Source: Bacteroidales bacterium
GTDB taxonomy: Bacteria > Bacteroidota > Bacteroidia > Bacteroidales > Paludibacteraceae
Direction of reading: 5' to 3'
NCBI GenBank assembly: GCA_012519885.1
Contig: JAAYPI010000053.1
Span: 31,662-95,661 of the forward strand
Length of the DNA stretch: 64,000 nucleotides
Made by a program: the position numbers and the translations under genes. Positions 16,936 through 26,608 of the stretch are shown piece by piece. Each line of letters starts with the position of its first letter. The stretch's first letter is position 1. The notes below the pieces were generated by a model, which had not been told where the DNA came from, did no database searches, and saw only the letters and a program-made list of their open reading frames with translations.

Positions 16936-19185
16936 ATGGGGGAAATACATTTAGTTTCTGATTTAGCCATTATCTTAATTGCTGCTGGTATTGTTACGTT
17001 GCTTTTTAAGCGACTTAAGCAACCTATGGTTTTGGGATATATTGTGGCTGGATTTTTAGTGGGACCTTATTTTGATGTTTTACCCACAATTATAGAAAAG
17101 GAGAGTGTGCATCAGTGGTCTGAAATTGGTGTGATTTTTCTTTTGTTTGCATTGGGGCTTGAGTTTAGTTTTAAAAAACTAATGCATGTTGGCAGTTCAG
17201 CTCTTATTACAGCAGGAACTGAAGTTGTAACGATGTTTTCGTTGGGCATATTGGTAGGGTATTTACTTCATTGGACAATGATTGAAAGTTTTATGCTTGG
17301 TGGTATGCTTTCAATGTCATCAACTACCATCATTATCAAGGCGTTTGACGATTTAGGAATTCGCAAGCATAAATTTACCTCTATTGTTTTTGGTACCTTA
17401 GTCGTTGAAGATATAGTTGCCATTGTTATGATGGTTTTAGTATCAACAGTTGCTTTAAGTAAAGAATTTGCAGGTATTGACATGTTATACAGCATTGTTA
17501 AATTAGCCTTTTTCTTGGTATTGTGGTTTTTGGTAGGGATTTATGTTTTTCCCTCTTTTTTTCAAAAAGCTCGAAAGTGGATGAACGATGAAAATTTGTT
17601 GATTATTTCCATTGGGTTTTGTTTTGGAATGGTAGCAATGGCTACTTATACAGGTTTCTCAGCCGCATTGGGAGCATTTATAATGGGGTCAATTTTTGCC
17701 GAAACAGTGGAAGGAGAGCATATTGAAAAATTGTCTAAAGGCATTAAAGATTTATTTGGTGCTATATTTTTTGTATCTGTTGGTATGATGGTTGACCCAT
17801 CTGTATTAGTTGAATATTGGTTTCCTGTGTTATTGCTTACGTTATCAACGATCTTTGGCAAAGCCTTTTTCTCCTTTTTGGGGGTGTTACTTTCTGGTCA
17901 AGATTTACGTACAGCCATTCAGTCAGGTATGAGTTTAGCTCAAATCGGAGAGTTTGCGTTTATTATAGCAACATTGGGTTATACTTTAGGCATAATGAGC
18001 CCGCATATATATCCTATTATAGTAGCAGTATCGGTTATTTCTACCTTTACAACTCCTTACATTATACGATTAGCTAATCCTTTATATGAGTGGATATATC
18101 CGCGTTTATCAAGCAATACCAAAGAAACATTAGCCAAATATGTAACTTATTCAAATAGGGTGACGACTAGCAGCGATTGGAAACAATTATTGAGAGCGTT
18201 TGCTGTGCAAGTAATTGGCTATACCGTGATTTGTGTTGGTATCATTTTATTTATGTTTCATTTTGTTCATCCTTTTCTACTAGAAAAATTAAATGTCTGG
18301 ATGCCTAATGTATTGATTAATCTTTTTCAGGCTTTGTTGACTATTGCATTTTTATTTCCTTTTTTAAAAGGATTAATGGTAAACAGAAATAGAAAACAAG
18401 ATATATTTTTAAAACTATGGAATGAAAATAAAGTTACACGAGGAGGATTGATGTCATTATTATTGTTGCGTGTTTTTATAGCTGTTGTATTAGTAACTTT
18501 TGTATTATATTCTTGTTTTACACATAGTTATTTGTTCGTTATTTTAGTAGCATTGGCTATTGTCTTGTTTATATTGTTTTCTAGAGTTTCGTTTTTACAT
18601 TATGCGAAAATAGAAAAGAGATTTATTTCAAATTTACACACGAAAGAAGAATTAGACAAGCAGCAAAAACCTTTACGAACAAGTTTTTATTCACATTTTG
18701 CACATCAAAATATACATTTAGCGGTTGTTGAAACATCTGTTGATTCGCCATATATTGGACAAAAGATTAGTGAAACTAATATTAAGGAGGCTTTTGGTGT
18801 ATCCATTATTAAAATTATAAGAGGAAAAAATTTTATTTATTTGCCGACAGGAGAGGAGCGTATTTACCCATATGATCAGTTATTGGTATTGGGCAATGAT
18901 GAACAAATAGAACGGTTGAATACAGTGATGGAACAAAAAGAAGACATAGATATCCCAAAAGCAAATATTGATGTTACGTTAACGTCATTTATAGTACAAG
19001 AGGGCTCTTCTTTAATCGGTAAAAGTATTATTCAATCTGGTATCAGAAACGTGGGGTGTATGATTATTGGAATAGAGAGACACAACCTTACCATAATGAA
19101 TCCCGATTCGTCTGAGATTATTCAACTAGCTGATATTATTTGGATTGTAGGGGATAAACAAAACATACAAAAGACGATGTGTTGA
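16936..19185 (+). CDS. CPA2-family monovalent cation:proton antiporter with two RCK_C domains
   Basis: A 749-residue inner-membrane protein. The first ~390 residues are the KefB/CPA2 sodium/proton exchanger domain (VAGFLVGPYF, FLLFALGLEFSF, GFSAALGAFIMGSIFAET, SLAQIGEFAFII). Further membrane spans follow at about 410-540, then two RCK_C-type ligand-binding domains (about 590-675 and 680-745). I see no Rossmann-type RCK_N domain between them, unlike KefB/KefC. It probably exports K+ or Na+ in exchange for protons. It stands alone and converges with the Na/Ca exchanger gene. Confidence 0.85.
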   Translation: MGEIHLVSDLAIILIAAGIVTLLFKRLKQPMVLGYIVAGFLVGPYFDVLPTIIEKESVHQWSEIGVIFLLFALGLEFSFKKLMHVGSSALITAGTEVVTMFSLGILVGYLLHWTMIESFMLGGMLSMSSTTIIIKAFDDLGIRKHKFTSIVFGTLVVEDIVAIVMMVLVSTVALSKEFAGIDMLYSIVKLAFFLVLWFLVGIYVFPSFFQKARKWMNDENLLIISIGFCFGMVAMATYTGFSAALGAFIMGSIFAETVEGEHIEKLSKGIKDLFGAIFFVSVGMMVDPSVLVEYWFPVLLLTLSTIFGKAFFSFLGVLLSGQDLRTAIQSGMSLAQIGEFAFIIATLGYTLGIMSPHIYPIIVAVSVISTFTTPYIIRLANPLYEWIYPRLSSNTKETLAKYVTYSNRVTTSSDWKQLLRAFAVQVIGYTVICVGIILFMFHFVHPFLLEKLNVWMPNVLINLFQALLTIAFLFPFLKGLMVNRNRKQDIFLKLWNENKVTRGGLMSLLLLRVFIAVVLVTFVLYSCFTHSYLFVILVALAIVLFILFSRVSFLHYAKIEKRFISNLHTKEELDKQQKPLRTSFYSHFAHQNIHLAVVETSVDSPYIGQKISETNIKEAFGVSIIKIIRGKNFIYLPTGEERIYPYDQLLVLGNDEQIERLNTVMEQKEDIDIPKANIDVTLTSFIVQEGSSLIGKSIIQSGIRNVGCMIIGIERHNLTIMNPDSSEIIQLADIIWIVGDKQNIQKTMC

Positions 19186-19191
19186 GGTTTT

Positions 19192-20154
19192 CTATAATGT
19201 AATGGATGCGATATATGTAATAAACAAGCCAAGCATTATAAACCCTTCTTTACGAGATATAGTATGTGACTTTCCAATAAATAAAAGCCCAAATAACAAG
19301 ACACTACATGCTATATTAACATAGATATCGTACATTGCAGCCGAAGATACTTGTACCGAACTAATGGTAGCTGAAGTTCCTAATACAAAGAAAGTATTGA
19401 AAATATTAGAACCGACAATATTGCCAATTGCTATATCTGTTTTCTGTTTACGAGCAGCTACCACACTTGTTGCTAATTCGGGTAATGATGTTCCTATTCC
19501 AACAATAATAATACCAATGATGCGTTGACTGATACCAAAGGTTTCTGCCAAATTAGTAGCTCCATACACTATAGCTTTTCCTCCTGCCCCTAACAATGTT
19601 AATCCAAGTACAATGAGTAGAGTTGAAACTAAAATAGAGTAATCTTTTGTTTCAATATCTTCGTCATTTTTACTTTTAATGGTAAGAGAGATGTTATACG
19701 CTATAAAAACTAAGAAGAACAATAATAACATCATTCCATCAATATGAGTTATTGCTGATTGAGTAGCGTGATCAATCAATTGATCTGAAGCTAAAAAGAA
19801 AACAGCAATAGCAGCCATAACACTTAGTGGGATTTCTATCCAAGTAGTTTGTTTTTTTACTGTTAAAGGGTATATAATAGCTGATGTTCCGAGTATGAGT
19901 AGAATATTAGCAATATTACTCCCCAAGATATTTCCTAAAACGATATCGCTGTTATTTTCAAGCGAGGCAAACAGATTGACGACAAATTCGGGAGCAGAGG
20001 TGCCAAAAGAAACAATTGTAAGACCAATAACGATACTTGGTATTTGTAATTTTTTGGCAAAACTAGCTGCTGCTTCAACAAGCTTATCTGCACCATAGAC
20101 CAATGCCACAAAACCACCAAGTAACAATAAAATATCCATCATAGCTATCTTCAC
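19192..20154 (-). CDS. Calcium/sodium antiporter (CaCA family, YrbG-like)
   Basis: This 320-residue protein has about ten membrane spans in two inverted halves, each with the alpha-repeat signature of the CaCA family (SFGTSAPEFVVNL and GIGTSLPELATSV... GNIVGSNIFNTFF). It should exchange Ca2+ for Na+ or H+ across the inner membrane. Start 20154 is the longest; the ATG at 20139 (MDILLLLGG) fits family N-termini and the promoter equally well or better. Single gene with its own promoter. Confidence 0.88.
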   Translation of the reverse strand: MKIAMMDILLLLGGFVALVYGADKLVEAAASFAKKLQIPSIVIGLTIVSFGTSAPEFVVNLFASLENNSDIVLGNILGSNIANILLILGTSAIIYPLTVKKQTTWIEIPLSVMAAIAVFFLASDQLIDHATQSAITHIDGMMLLLFFLVFIAYNISLTIKSKNDEDIETKDYSILVSTLLIVLGLTLLGAGGKAIVYGATNLAETFGISQRIIGIIIVGIGTSLPELATSVVAARKQKTDIAIGNIVGSNIFNTFFVLGTSATISSVQVSSAAMYDIYVNIACSVLLFGLLFIGKSHTISRKEGFIMLGLFITYIASITL

Positions 20155-20167
20155 ATTTAATGAAATA

Positions 20168-20196
20168 CAAAGATATTGGTTTATACTGGGAACAAA
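20168..20196 (-). promoter_or_regulatory. Promoter for the calcium/sodium antiporter gene
   Basis: Minus-strand TTTG (20193-20196), a 17-base spacer and TATCTTTG (20168-20175). The spacer is slightly short. The predicted start of transcription falls only a few bases before ATG 20154, favouring the start at 20139. Confidence 0.5.
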
Positions 20197-20258
20197 AAAA
20201 TTACATGACTGTTTTTTGCTTAAAAAATGTTACTTCTCTTTATTACTTACAAAGAACT

Positions 20259-21173
20259 TTACTTGTTCGCAATCAAATTTTTCAGACACTCTTCAAACGT
20301 AGTGTAGGAAAAAGAAAACCCGGATTCAATGATTCGTGCATTATTTATTCTGCTACCGTAAAGTAATAAGGAAGAACGTTTGCCAAGTACGAATTTTAGT
20401 AAAAATGCAGGGACAGAAAAAGGGAGCATTTTTTTTGAGTACATGTTCTTTGCAGTTTGAATACAACTCTCATAAGTAATAGATTCGTTAGCTACGCAAT
20501 TATACACACCTCTGCAGTGCTTATTCTCTATCGCAAATTGATACATCGAACATATATCGTGGAGATGAATCCATGGCAAATATTGTTTTCCGTTGCCAAG
20601 CACCAGTGCTACACGTAGTTGTAATGGAAATAATATGTTTGGTAAGGCACCGCCTTCTGTTGCCATCACAATGCCTGTGCGTAGTTTTATTACCCGTTCT
20701 GCAACACCTAGTTTCTCAAACTCATCGGCTGCCTTTTCCCAAGCTACACATACAGAACTAACAAAATCATTTCCAGGCTCATCTGTTTCAGTAAAAATAT
20801 GTTCGGAGCTTGTTTGACCATAGTAACCAATTGCCGAAGCCGAAATAAATGATTTCAACTTACTGTTCTGTTTGATACAAGCCGTAAGTAGCAGTTTGGC
20901 ACTATCTACTCTGCTTGATACTATCTCTTTTTGTCGCGATTTACTCCAATGTTTGTCAGCAATACCAGCACCCGCTAAATGGATGATGTGAGATACATTA
21001 TCAAGTGCTTTTTCATCAATGAATTGTTGATGGATGTCCCAGCAGTATTCATTCGGTTTTGTTGGTTTGCGAGTTAAGAGGCGAATTGTATATTGACTAG
21101 CCAAAGAACTCGCTAATTGCTTAGCAATTAGCCCATTACTTCCAGTTATTAAAATTACCTCTTTGTTTTCCAT
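20259..21173 (-). CDS. TIGR01777-family NAD-dependent epimerase/dehydratase-like protein
   Basis: A 304-residue extended short-chain dehydrogenase. It has the dinucleotide-binding ITGSNGLIAKQLA at the N-terminus, HLAGAGIADKHWS, the SAIGYYG segment, and the DUF1731-like C-terminus (PAFLLKFVLGKRSSLLL... SGFSFSY). The substrate of this family (YfcH-like) is not known. The start at 21173 (MENKEVILITG) is preferred over 21203, which overlaps crtI. It lies 4 bases after crtI and is the last gene of the carotenoid operon, so a role in the pathway is possible but unproven. Confidence 0.82.
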   Translation of the reverse strand: MENKEVILITGSNGLIAKQLASSLASQYTIRLLTRKPTKPNEYCWDIHQQFIDEKALDNVSHIIHLAGAGIADKHWSKSRQKEIVSSRVDSAKLLLTACIKQNSKLKSFISASAIGYYGQTSSEHIFTETDEPGNDFVSSVCVAWEKAADEFEKLGVAERVIKLRTGIVMATEGGALPNILFPLQLRVALVLGNGKQYLPWIHLHDICSMYQFAIENKHCRGVYNCVANESITYESCIQTAKNMYSKKMLPFSVPAFLLKFVLGKRSSLLLYGSRINNARIIESGFSFSYTTFEECLKNLIANK

Positions 21174-21177
21174 GTAA

Positions 21178-22665
21178 CTAATTATTTTTTTCCGTAAAGG
21201 CATATACGCGTTTACATACTAATTCTGAACTTATTACAGCCATGGGCAATCCTGCTCCTGGTATGGTTGAAGTACCTACATAAAAGGTATTTTCAAATTT
21301 TTCGTCAAAATTGGCAGGTCTAAACCCTCCAATTTGAAACATCGTGTGCGACAATCCCAATCCGCTACCACGATGAAGATTAATCATTGTTTCCCATTCT
21401 TTAGGTGTAAAAATAGTTTTAGACACTATATGTGGAGCAATGTTTTTGTCAATACGATTAGAAAAATCTGCAATAATGCTATCGACTATTTTATCACGGT
21501 CGTCCCAATTTGGTTTTTGCAATAGGGTAGGTACTGGACATACAAAGAATAAACTTTCGCAACCTGCAGGAGCACATTCTTCGTTGTGCTTGGATAGTAC
21601 GTTTACATAGTAATAAGGCTTATCTAATGTATCTGGATTTTTCATCACATTGTTGGCATATTCTTCGTAATTAGTGCCGAGGTAATAATTATGATGATTC
21701 ACCTGAGGAAGCTTGCAATCAATGCCTAAATAAATTGTTAAATAGCCCATTGTCCAATTCATTTTATCCAGTTTTTTTGTGCTGAATTTTTTACGTTTCA
21801 TCACTGTGCCTCTAAATACAGCAGCATCTGCATTTATGACAAAAATATCGGCAAGCCATTCTTTGCCATGTTGATCAATTACGCTTTTTACGCGTATTTT
21901 TTCAGATTGGATATTCACAATCTCGGTATTGTATTCAAATTTTACGTTTTCTTTTTCTAATTCAGCAACAATACCTTCTACAATTTTATACATACCTCCT
22001 TTTACGTTGTAATAGCCATCGTGTTTAAATTCAGTATACGATAATAGGGTGTAAATTGCCATGGTATCAAAAGGAGTTCTGCCCAAAAAGAATGCTACAA
22101 GCGATACAATGCGTTTAACTTCTTTGGATGAAAAATGTAAGCCTACTTGTTGCCAAAAGTTACGTAGCAATACCGGTAAGTGTACTGGGTTTACACGCAT
22201 TAAGGTTGCAATATATTCAAATATAGAGTCAAAGTTGTTTTTTACCACCAAGTCGATTGTGTCATGAAACAATGCACCTGATTTTTGCAAATACGTAGCC
22301 ATTTTAGCTTCAAAATCAGGTTCGATATCTTTGAACTGCTCTGCCAATTTTTTCATATCTTTGTACAAATGATAGCTACGTGGGTCGCCAGCAAAGTGTA
22401 CGCTATACAAGGGGTCGAGTTCAACAAACTCAAATGGCATCGTTATATTACATTCTTCGGCTAATTTTTTAAATTCATACGACATACTAAAAAAACTTGG
22501 ACCTGTGTCGAACGTGAAACCATCTTTTTGGATGCGATTTAATCTTCCACCGGCTTGTGTGTTTTTTTCTAATATGGTTACTTTGTAGCCTTTTTTTACT
22601 AAACGTAATGCTGTGGTTAATCCCCCTAATCCAGCACCTACAACGATAACTTCTTTATTTTTCAT
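21178..22665 (-). CDS. crtI: Phytoene desaturase-type carotenoid oxidoreductase
   Basis: CrtI introduces conjugated double bonds into phytoene (C40) or diapophytoene (C30) using FAD. The 495-residue protein has the N-terminal FAD fold (VVGAGLGGLTTALRL... EKNTQAGGRLNR, FDTGPSFF) and the C-terminal CrtI signature (YVGTSTIPGAGLPMAVISSE). It lies in an operon with crtB and modifying enzymes. The number of desaturation steps and the chain length cannot be read from sequence. It is the only desaturase in this window. Confidence 0.93.
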   Translation of the reverse strand: MKNKEVIVVGAGLGGLTTALRLVKKGYKVTILEKNTQAGGRLNRIQKDGFTFDTGPSFFSMSYEFKKLAEECNITMPFEFVELDPLYSVHFAGDPRSYHLYKDMKKLAEQFKDIEPDFEAKMATYLQKSGALFHDTIDLVVKNNFDSIFEYIATLMRVNPVHLPVLLRNFWQQVGLHFSSKEVKRIVSLVAFFLGRTPFDTMAIYTLLSYTEFKHDGYYNVKGGMYKIVEGIVAELEKENVKFEYNTEIVNIQSEKIRVKSVIDQHGKEWLADIFVINADAAVFRGTVMKRKKFSTKKLDKMNWTMGYLTIYLGIDCKLPQVNHHNYYLGTNYEEYANNVMKNPDTLDKPYYYVNVLSKHNEECAPAGCESLFFVCPVPTLLQKPNWDDRDKIVDSIIADFSNRIDKNIAPHIVSKTIFTPKEWETMINLHRGSGLGLSHTMFQIGGFRPANFDEKFENTFYVGTSTIPGAGLPMAVISSELVCKRVYAFTEKNN

Positions 22666-22685
22666 ATACCAATATTCTTTGCTTT

Positions 22686-23408
22686 TTATTTTAATTGCGG
22701 ATAAATTTCTTGTTTAATCCAAGATGATGTTGGCTCTGCCGTTACTATCTTGTTGTAATACTCTGTTGCTTTATCTTTTTTTCCTAGAGCAATATACGTG
22801 TTTGTTAATGTTACTAATACATTGATATAGTTCCAGTTAGTAATACGTTGTTGTGGATGTTTTTCGTACCATTTTTCTACTTTCAAGTAATACTGGCTAG
22901 CTGTTTCTTTTGATCCGCCAAATGTTACAGGCATATAATAGTAAATATTTCCATATTGCAATAACGCAAACATATTTTCGGGTTCAATTTCCAATGCCTT
23001 TTTTACATGCCAAATGCTTTTTGGTCCTAAATAACTTGCTTTAAAAGGTGTTATTGCAATTTTATATCCATAAAATGCTGCTTTATAAGCATGTAAATCA
23101 GCAGGTTTGTATTTTTTATTATCCAATGCGTCAATGTGTTTCTCGGCTCGTCGCAAATATATGGTAGCTTCATCGTGTTTTTTTTGTCCTAAGCACCATG
23201 CTATGTACCCATATTGGTAGTTGAGAAGTTCGAGTCGTGTTTGATTGTTCGTCAAAGAGGTTTTCTCCATGGTATCAATTATTTTCTTCCACTCGCTCAT
23301 AGTGTTGTTAACGTAAGCAAGGTACACTTTTTCTTGGTTGGAATTAGCCAGACAGCTAAGTGTAATAAATAATGAAATTAGGAGTGATATATATTTCTTT
23401 CTTTCCAT
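22686..23408 (-). CDS. Exported TPR-like protein in the carotenoid operon
   Basis: A 240-residue protein with a signal peptide (MERKKYISLLISLFITLSCLAN) and alpha-helical, TPR-like repeats (HVKKALEIEPENMFALLQYGNIYYY; NVLVTLTNTYIALGKKDKATEYYNKIV). It overlaps the end of the glycosyltransferase gene by 31 bases and precedes crtI by 20, so it is clearly embedded in the carotenoid operon. I do not recognise a specific family. It may be a periplasmic scaffold for pigment or lipid assembly; this rests on context only. Confidence 0.65.
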   Translation of the reverse strand: MERKKYISLLISLFITLSCLANSNQEKVYLAYVNNTMSEWKKIIDTMEKTSLTNNQTRLELLNYQYGYIAWCLGQKKHDEATIYLRRAEKHIDALDNKKYKPADLHAYKAAFYGYKIAITPFKASYLGPKSIWHVKKALEIEPENMFALLQYGNIYYYMPVTFGGSKETASQYYLKVEKWYEKHPQQRITNWNYINVLVTLTNTYIALGKKDKATEYYNKIVTAEPTSSWIKQEIYPQLK

Positions 23409-24469
23409 AGTAAATGACGTTTGCGTTTGTTTTTTATGGCACTAAACAATAAAATGCCTAAATAATTATGCTGATAAAGAAGGTATTGTAAGTTTTTAAT
23501 AACAGACTGATGACTAATAACAGACACGCCAATACGTGTACTAATAACCATCATTAAATAGATTGCCAATAAGATTGGAAACCATAATAGAACAATAAAA
23601 GACAAACTTGTAAGAGCCCAAAATAGCAATCCAAGTATAGCCGAACCTCCAAAAAAGCTCAAGCAATTTTTGCTAAAACCAGTTATTGCTTCATCGTTGT
23701 TACTATACATTCTACACGAAATATCGTCAACTGAAGCTAAGCATGCGATATGTTGTTTTCGTTTTTTGTATAAACGTGCAATTTCAATATCTTCAACCGC
23801 AGTATTTTTGAGTTGTTGGTGTGGTAAAATAGACTGATAACTATTTTGCGAAAAAAACATACATTGCCCATTAGCTGCCGATAATGATGAAAAATAAGGA
23901 AACCGAACTAAAATGAGCGGTAGTAAAGTAAGCAGTATGTAATTCATTAAAGGAACAGTTTTCCATTCTCCAGCACTTTTCATCTCTTGTTTCGGAAAAA
24001 TGGATACTAATTGTTTTTGTTTGTTGATACTAAAATGCAGCAATTTACCAATGAGCCTTGGCTGAATGCGTACATCTGCATCTAAAAAAAGCAGGTATTC
24101 TCCTTTTGCTTCTTTTGCCAATTGATGACAAGCATAATTTTTTCCTAACCAGCCTTTTGGTAGACCTTTCGATGCTAGCAGTTTTACTCGCGAATCGTGC
24201 TGTATTTGTTGCTCAATAATTGAGGACGTATTGTCAGTCGAATCATCATCAAGTACTATAATCTCTATGTGTTGATACGTTTGTTTGCGTAAATCGCCTA
24301 AAATAGATGCTATGTTTTTTCCCTCGTTTCGTGCAGGAATTAATACAGATACCAATTTGTCATTATGGGTGTATTCTTGTGTCAAACTTTGACGAAATAT
24401 CCAGTTTACACCTACCACGAGCAGTTGTAACAAAGCAAAACCAAGCACTATGTAGGCAAAATAAATCAT
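23378..24469 (-). CDS. Membrane glycosyltransferase family 2 (carotenoid glycosyltransferase candidate)
   Basis: This 363-residue protein has an N-terminal membrane span, a GT-A catalytic domain (VSVLIPARNEGKN, IIVLDDDSTDN, LLFLDADVRI with the DxD metal site, EDIEIARLYKKRK) and two or three C-terminal spans. It resembles CrtQ/CruG-type glycosyltransferases that add sugar to hydroxylated carotenoids. Its ATG at 24469 overlaps the acyltransferase stop in an ATGA junction, which supports this start over the ATG at 24502 and implies translational coupling. Donor sugar unknown. Confidence 0.82.
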   Translation of the reverse strand: MIYFAYIVLGFALLQLLVVGVNWIFRQSLTQEYTHNDKLVSVLIPARNEGKNIASILGDLRKQTYQHIEIIVLDDDSTDNTSSIIEQQIQHDSRVKLLASKGLPKGWLGKNYACHQLAKEAKGEYLLFLDADVRIQPRLIGKLLHFSINKQKQLVSIFPKQEMKSAGEWKTVPLMNYILLTLLPLILVRFPYFSSLSAANGQCMFFSQNSYQSILPHQQLKNTAVEDIEIARLYKKRKQHIACLASVDDISCRMYSNNDEAITGFSKNCLSFFGGSAILGLLFWALTSLSFIVLLWFPILLAIYLMMVISTRIGVSVISHQSVIKNLQYLLYQHNYLGILLFSAIKNKRKRHLLWKERNIYHS

Positions 24470-25095
24470 TCCGTAGCACGTTTTTGTTGGGTACCTAAAC
24501 AACTGTTGTAAAAATCTTGAAAGGCTTTCTCAATGTCTTTATGATTTGGTTTATCTGTTTGATAATTAGTTAAATAGATATATAGGGTAGGCTTTTCATC
24601 AGAAAAATAATCAATTATATTTACCATAAATACTACCTCAATGGTATCGCTTGCATGCTGTAAAATTCGTTCAATGCCTTTTTCAAAAACCATCGTTTGT
24701 TGGTGCATGCTGGTAATTTTTCCTTGCGGAAACATAAGTACCAAATTGTTTTTTGTATGTAATAATTCTTGTGCATACGTAAGTGATGCAATAATCTCTT
24801 TTGATTTCTTATTAATAGAAAAACCTCCTGTTAAGTTCAAAAATTGATGTTTTTTCAATTGCTCTTCTAACATCATAAAATGGAACTTTTTTTTCCATAA
24901 TTTCTGATTGATATATTGTACGATAAATCCATCCCACCAACTTATATGGTTGCCAATGAGTAAAATAGGTTTATCCATAGTGTCCGTTGGTAAAAGCGTA
25001 TTAATGTGCACATCTTTAAAGTGCCTTTTTATTTTCCAAAAAGAATAGAAAATAAAAAATGGGTAGATAAACCAATGATGCTTTGCTTTTATCAT
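24466..25095 (-). CDS. PlsC-like membrane acyltransferase
   Basis: A 209-residue protein with the acyltransferase block I motif NHISWWDG (H-x4-D), FPQGKITS (block III-like) and a hydrophobic N-terminus. PlsC-family enzymes acylate lysophosphatidate, but relatives in carotenoid clusters acylate glycosyl-carotenoids, as CrtO does in staphyloxanthin synthesis. Context favours the pigment role. The start at 25095 is used because an in-frame ATG at 25152 overlaps the upstream gene. It is coupled to the glycosyltransferase by a 4-base overlap. Confidence 0.78.
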   Translation of the reverse strand: MIKAKHHWFIYPFFIFYSFWKIKRHFKDVHINTLLPTDTMDKPILLIGNHISWWDGFIVQYINQKLWKKKFHFMMLEEQLKKHQFLNLTGGFSINKKSKEIIASLTYAQELLHTKNNLVLMFPQGKITSMHQQTMVFEKGIERILQHASDTIEVVFMVNIIDYFSDEKPTLYIYLTNYQTDKPNHKDIEKAFQDFYNSCLGTQQKRATE

Positions 25096-25109
25096 CTTTA
25101 CACGTTGAT

Positions 25110-25751
25110 TTAGAGTAAAAACAACAATACAACAAAAAATACAAATTGGCACGCTATAATATGGGCAGCCAGCGGATTGCTGAGTTTTACTTTGAAAATT
25201 TTAAGCAAACTATGAAAAAAAGCAGCAATTACAAACCATGCTATGTAGTTTTGTATTGGCACCACGTTATTTTGCCACGACCACATATCCATTTTGGGAG
25301 CCACTTGTTCTAACACGATATCATACACCAACATTCCAGATGCTGCAACTACTATTTTGAGTACTGCATGCCATTTCGTTTTATCGACCATGCAAGCGGT
25401 AGTATACACTAAGAATAACCAATTTATACCAATCAATAGGGGTGTGTCAAAAACCTTCATACCCAAACTATTACCGTATTCGTATCCACCAAAAATTACA
25501 CCTGTTTTAACGCCAATAATTTCAACAACTAAACCAGCAAGAAAAATAAAGAAGAATAAAATATTGCTCGTAGTATTTTTTTTAGTTGGATGAAAATAAG
25601 CCAAATACCCAAAACTTAATACAAGTGCATAGGGAGTTAAAATTTTAAATAAAGGAAGTGTATAGGGGATAGCCATGCCAATGATTCCTACTACATAAAA
25701 TATAATAAAGAATTTTTTTACTTCACGTTCGTCTGTTATCGAAAATTTCAT
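25110..25751 (-). CDS. cruF: CruF-like carotenoid hydratase (DUF422)
   Basis: A 213-residue membrane protein with six or more spans and the DUF422 signature region GVIFGGYEYGNSLGMKVFDTPLLIGINW. Members include CruF, which adds water across the terminal double bond of acyclic carotenoid ends, and related bacterioruberin hydratases. A hydroxyl made here would be the acceptor for the neighbouring glycosyltransferase. The start at 25751 (MKFSITDE) avoids overlap with crtB, which an ATG at 25805 would create. Function is by family and context. Confidence 0.78.
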   Translation of the reverse strand: MKFSITDEREVKKFFIIFYVVGIIGMAIPYTLPLFKILTPYALVLSFGYLAYFHPTKKNTTSNILFFFIFLAGLVVEIIGVKTGVIFGGYEYGNSLGMKVFDTPLLIGINWLFLVYTTACMVDKTKWHAVLKIVVAASGMLVYDIVLEQVAPKMDMWSWQNNVVPIQNYIAWFVIAAFFHSLLKIFKVKLSNPLAAHIIACQFVFFVVLLFLL

Positions 25752-25764
25752 ATATGGTAATGGG

Positions 25765-26604
25765 TTATATTTTGTGTAAAAGGAAATCAATGTATGCTTT
25801 GGCAAATAGTGCGATTTTTTTAGTGTCCGAAACTCGGATACGTGCTTCTAAAATGCCATGTACGGGTGTTTTTTTTATTTTTTTCAACAGTTCGTAAAAA
25901 TATAAATAGGCAATATAAACAGCTAATTTTGTTTTTCCAGGCAATTCGCTTATTCCCTTGCGAGCTTCTATAAAATCGGTTTCCATATCGTTGATAATAC
26001 TACGTTTTTTAGCCTCATTAAATGTTTCAATGCTAAAGTCTGGAAAATAAGCTCGACCTAAATATTCATAATCAGCTTTTAAGTCGCGTAAAAAGTTAAC
26101 CTTCTGAAAAGCGGAGCCTAATCTTTTAGCTGGAAGTAATAGATTATCATATTCTTTTTTATCTCCATTTACAAATATGTGCAAACACATCAATCCAACA
26201 ACATCTGCCGAACCATAAATATATTCACGAAGTTCAGCTTCTGTTTTATATACTTGCTTGTCAAGGTCAAGTTTCATGCTATGTAAAAACGAATCTACTA
26301 AATTAAGTGGTATTGAGTATTTGTTTATAGTAAGAACGAAGGCATGTAAAATGGGGTTCATACTAATACCTGTTTCCAAGGCTTTTTGAAAATCTAATTC
26401 AAAATCTTTGATGAGCGACTTTTGTTGTGTTTTATCAAAAGTATCAACTATTTCGTCAGCAAATCGAACAAACCCATAAATAGCATAAATGGCTTTTTTT
26501 GTTTCGTATGGCAAGCAACTAATAGCGATAGAGAAAGAGGTGCTATAGGTTTTAGTTACCAATTCACTTGTTTTAAATGCAATGTTTGTGTATAGTTCCA
26601 TCAT
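25765..26604 (-). CDS. crtB: Phytoene/squalene synthase family (carotenoid committing step)
   Basis: The enzyme condenses two prenyl diphosphates head to head to give phytoene or its C30 counterpart. The 279-residue protein has YSTSFSIAI near the N-terminus, the first Asp-rich motif in YGFVRFADEIVD, and the second in FLRDLKADYEYLGRAYFP. It follows the lipocalin gene by 4 bases and precedes the hydratase gene. I see no cyclase (CrtY/CruA) in the operon, so the product is likely acyclic. Chain length is undecided. Confidence 0.92.
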   Translation of the reverse strand: MMELYTNIAFKTSELVTKTYSTSFSIAISCLPYETKKAIYAIYGFVRFADEIVDTFDKTQQKSLIKDFELDFQKALETGISMNPILHAFVLTINKYSIPLNLVDSFLHSMKLDLDKQVYKTEAELREYIYGSADVVGLMCLHIFVNGDKKEYDNLLLPAKRLGSAFQKVNFLRDLKADYEYLGRAYFPDFSIETFNEAKKRSIINDMETDFIEARKGISELPGKTKLAVYIAYLYFYELLKKIKKTPVHGILEARIRVSDTKKIALFAKAYIDFLLHKI

Positions 26605-26608
26605 ACAA

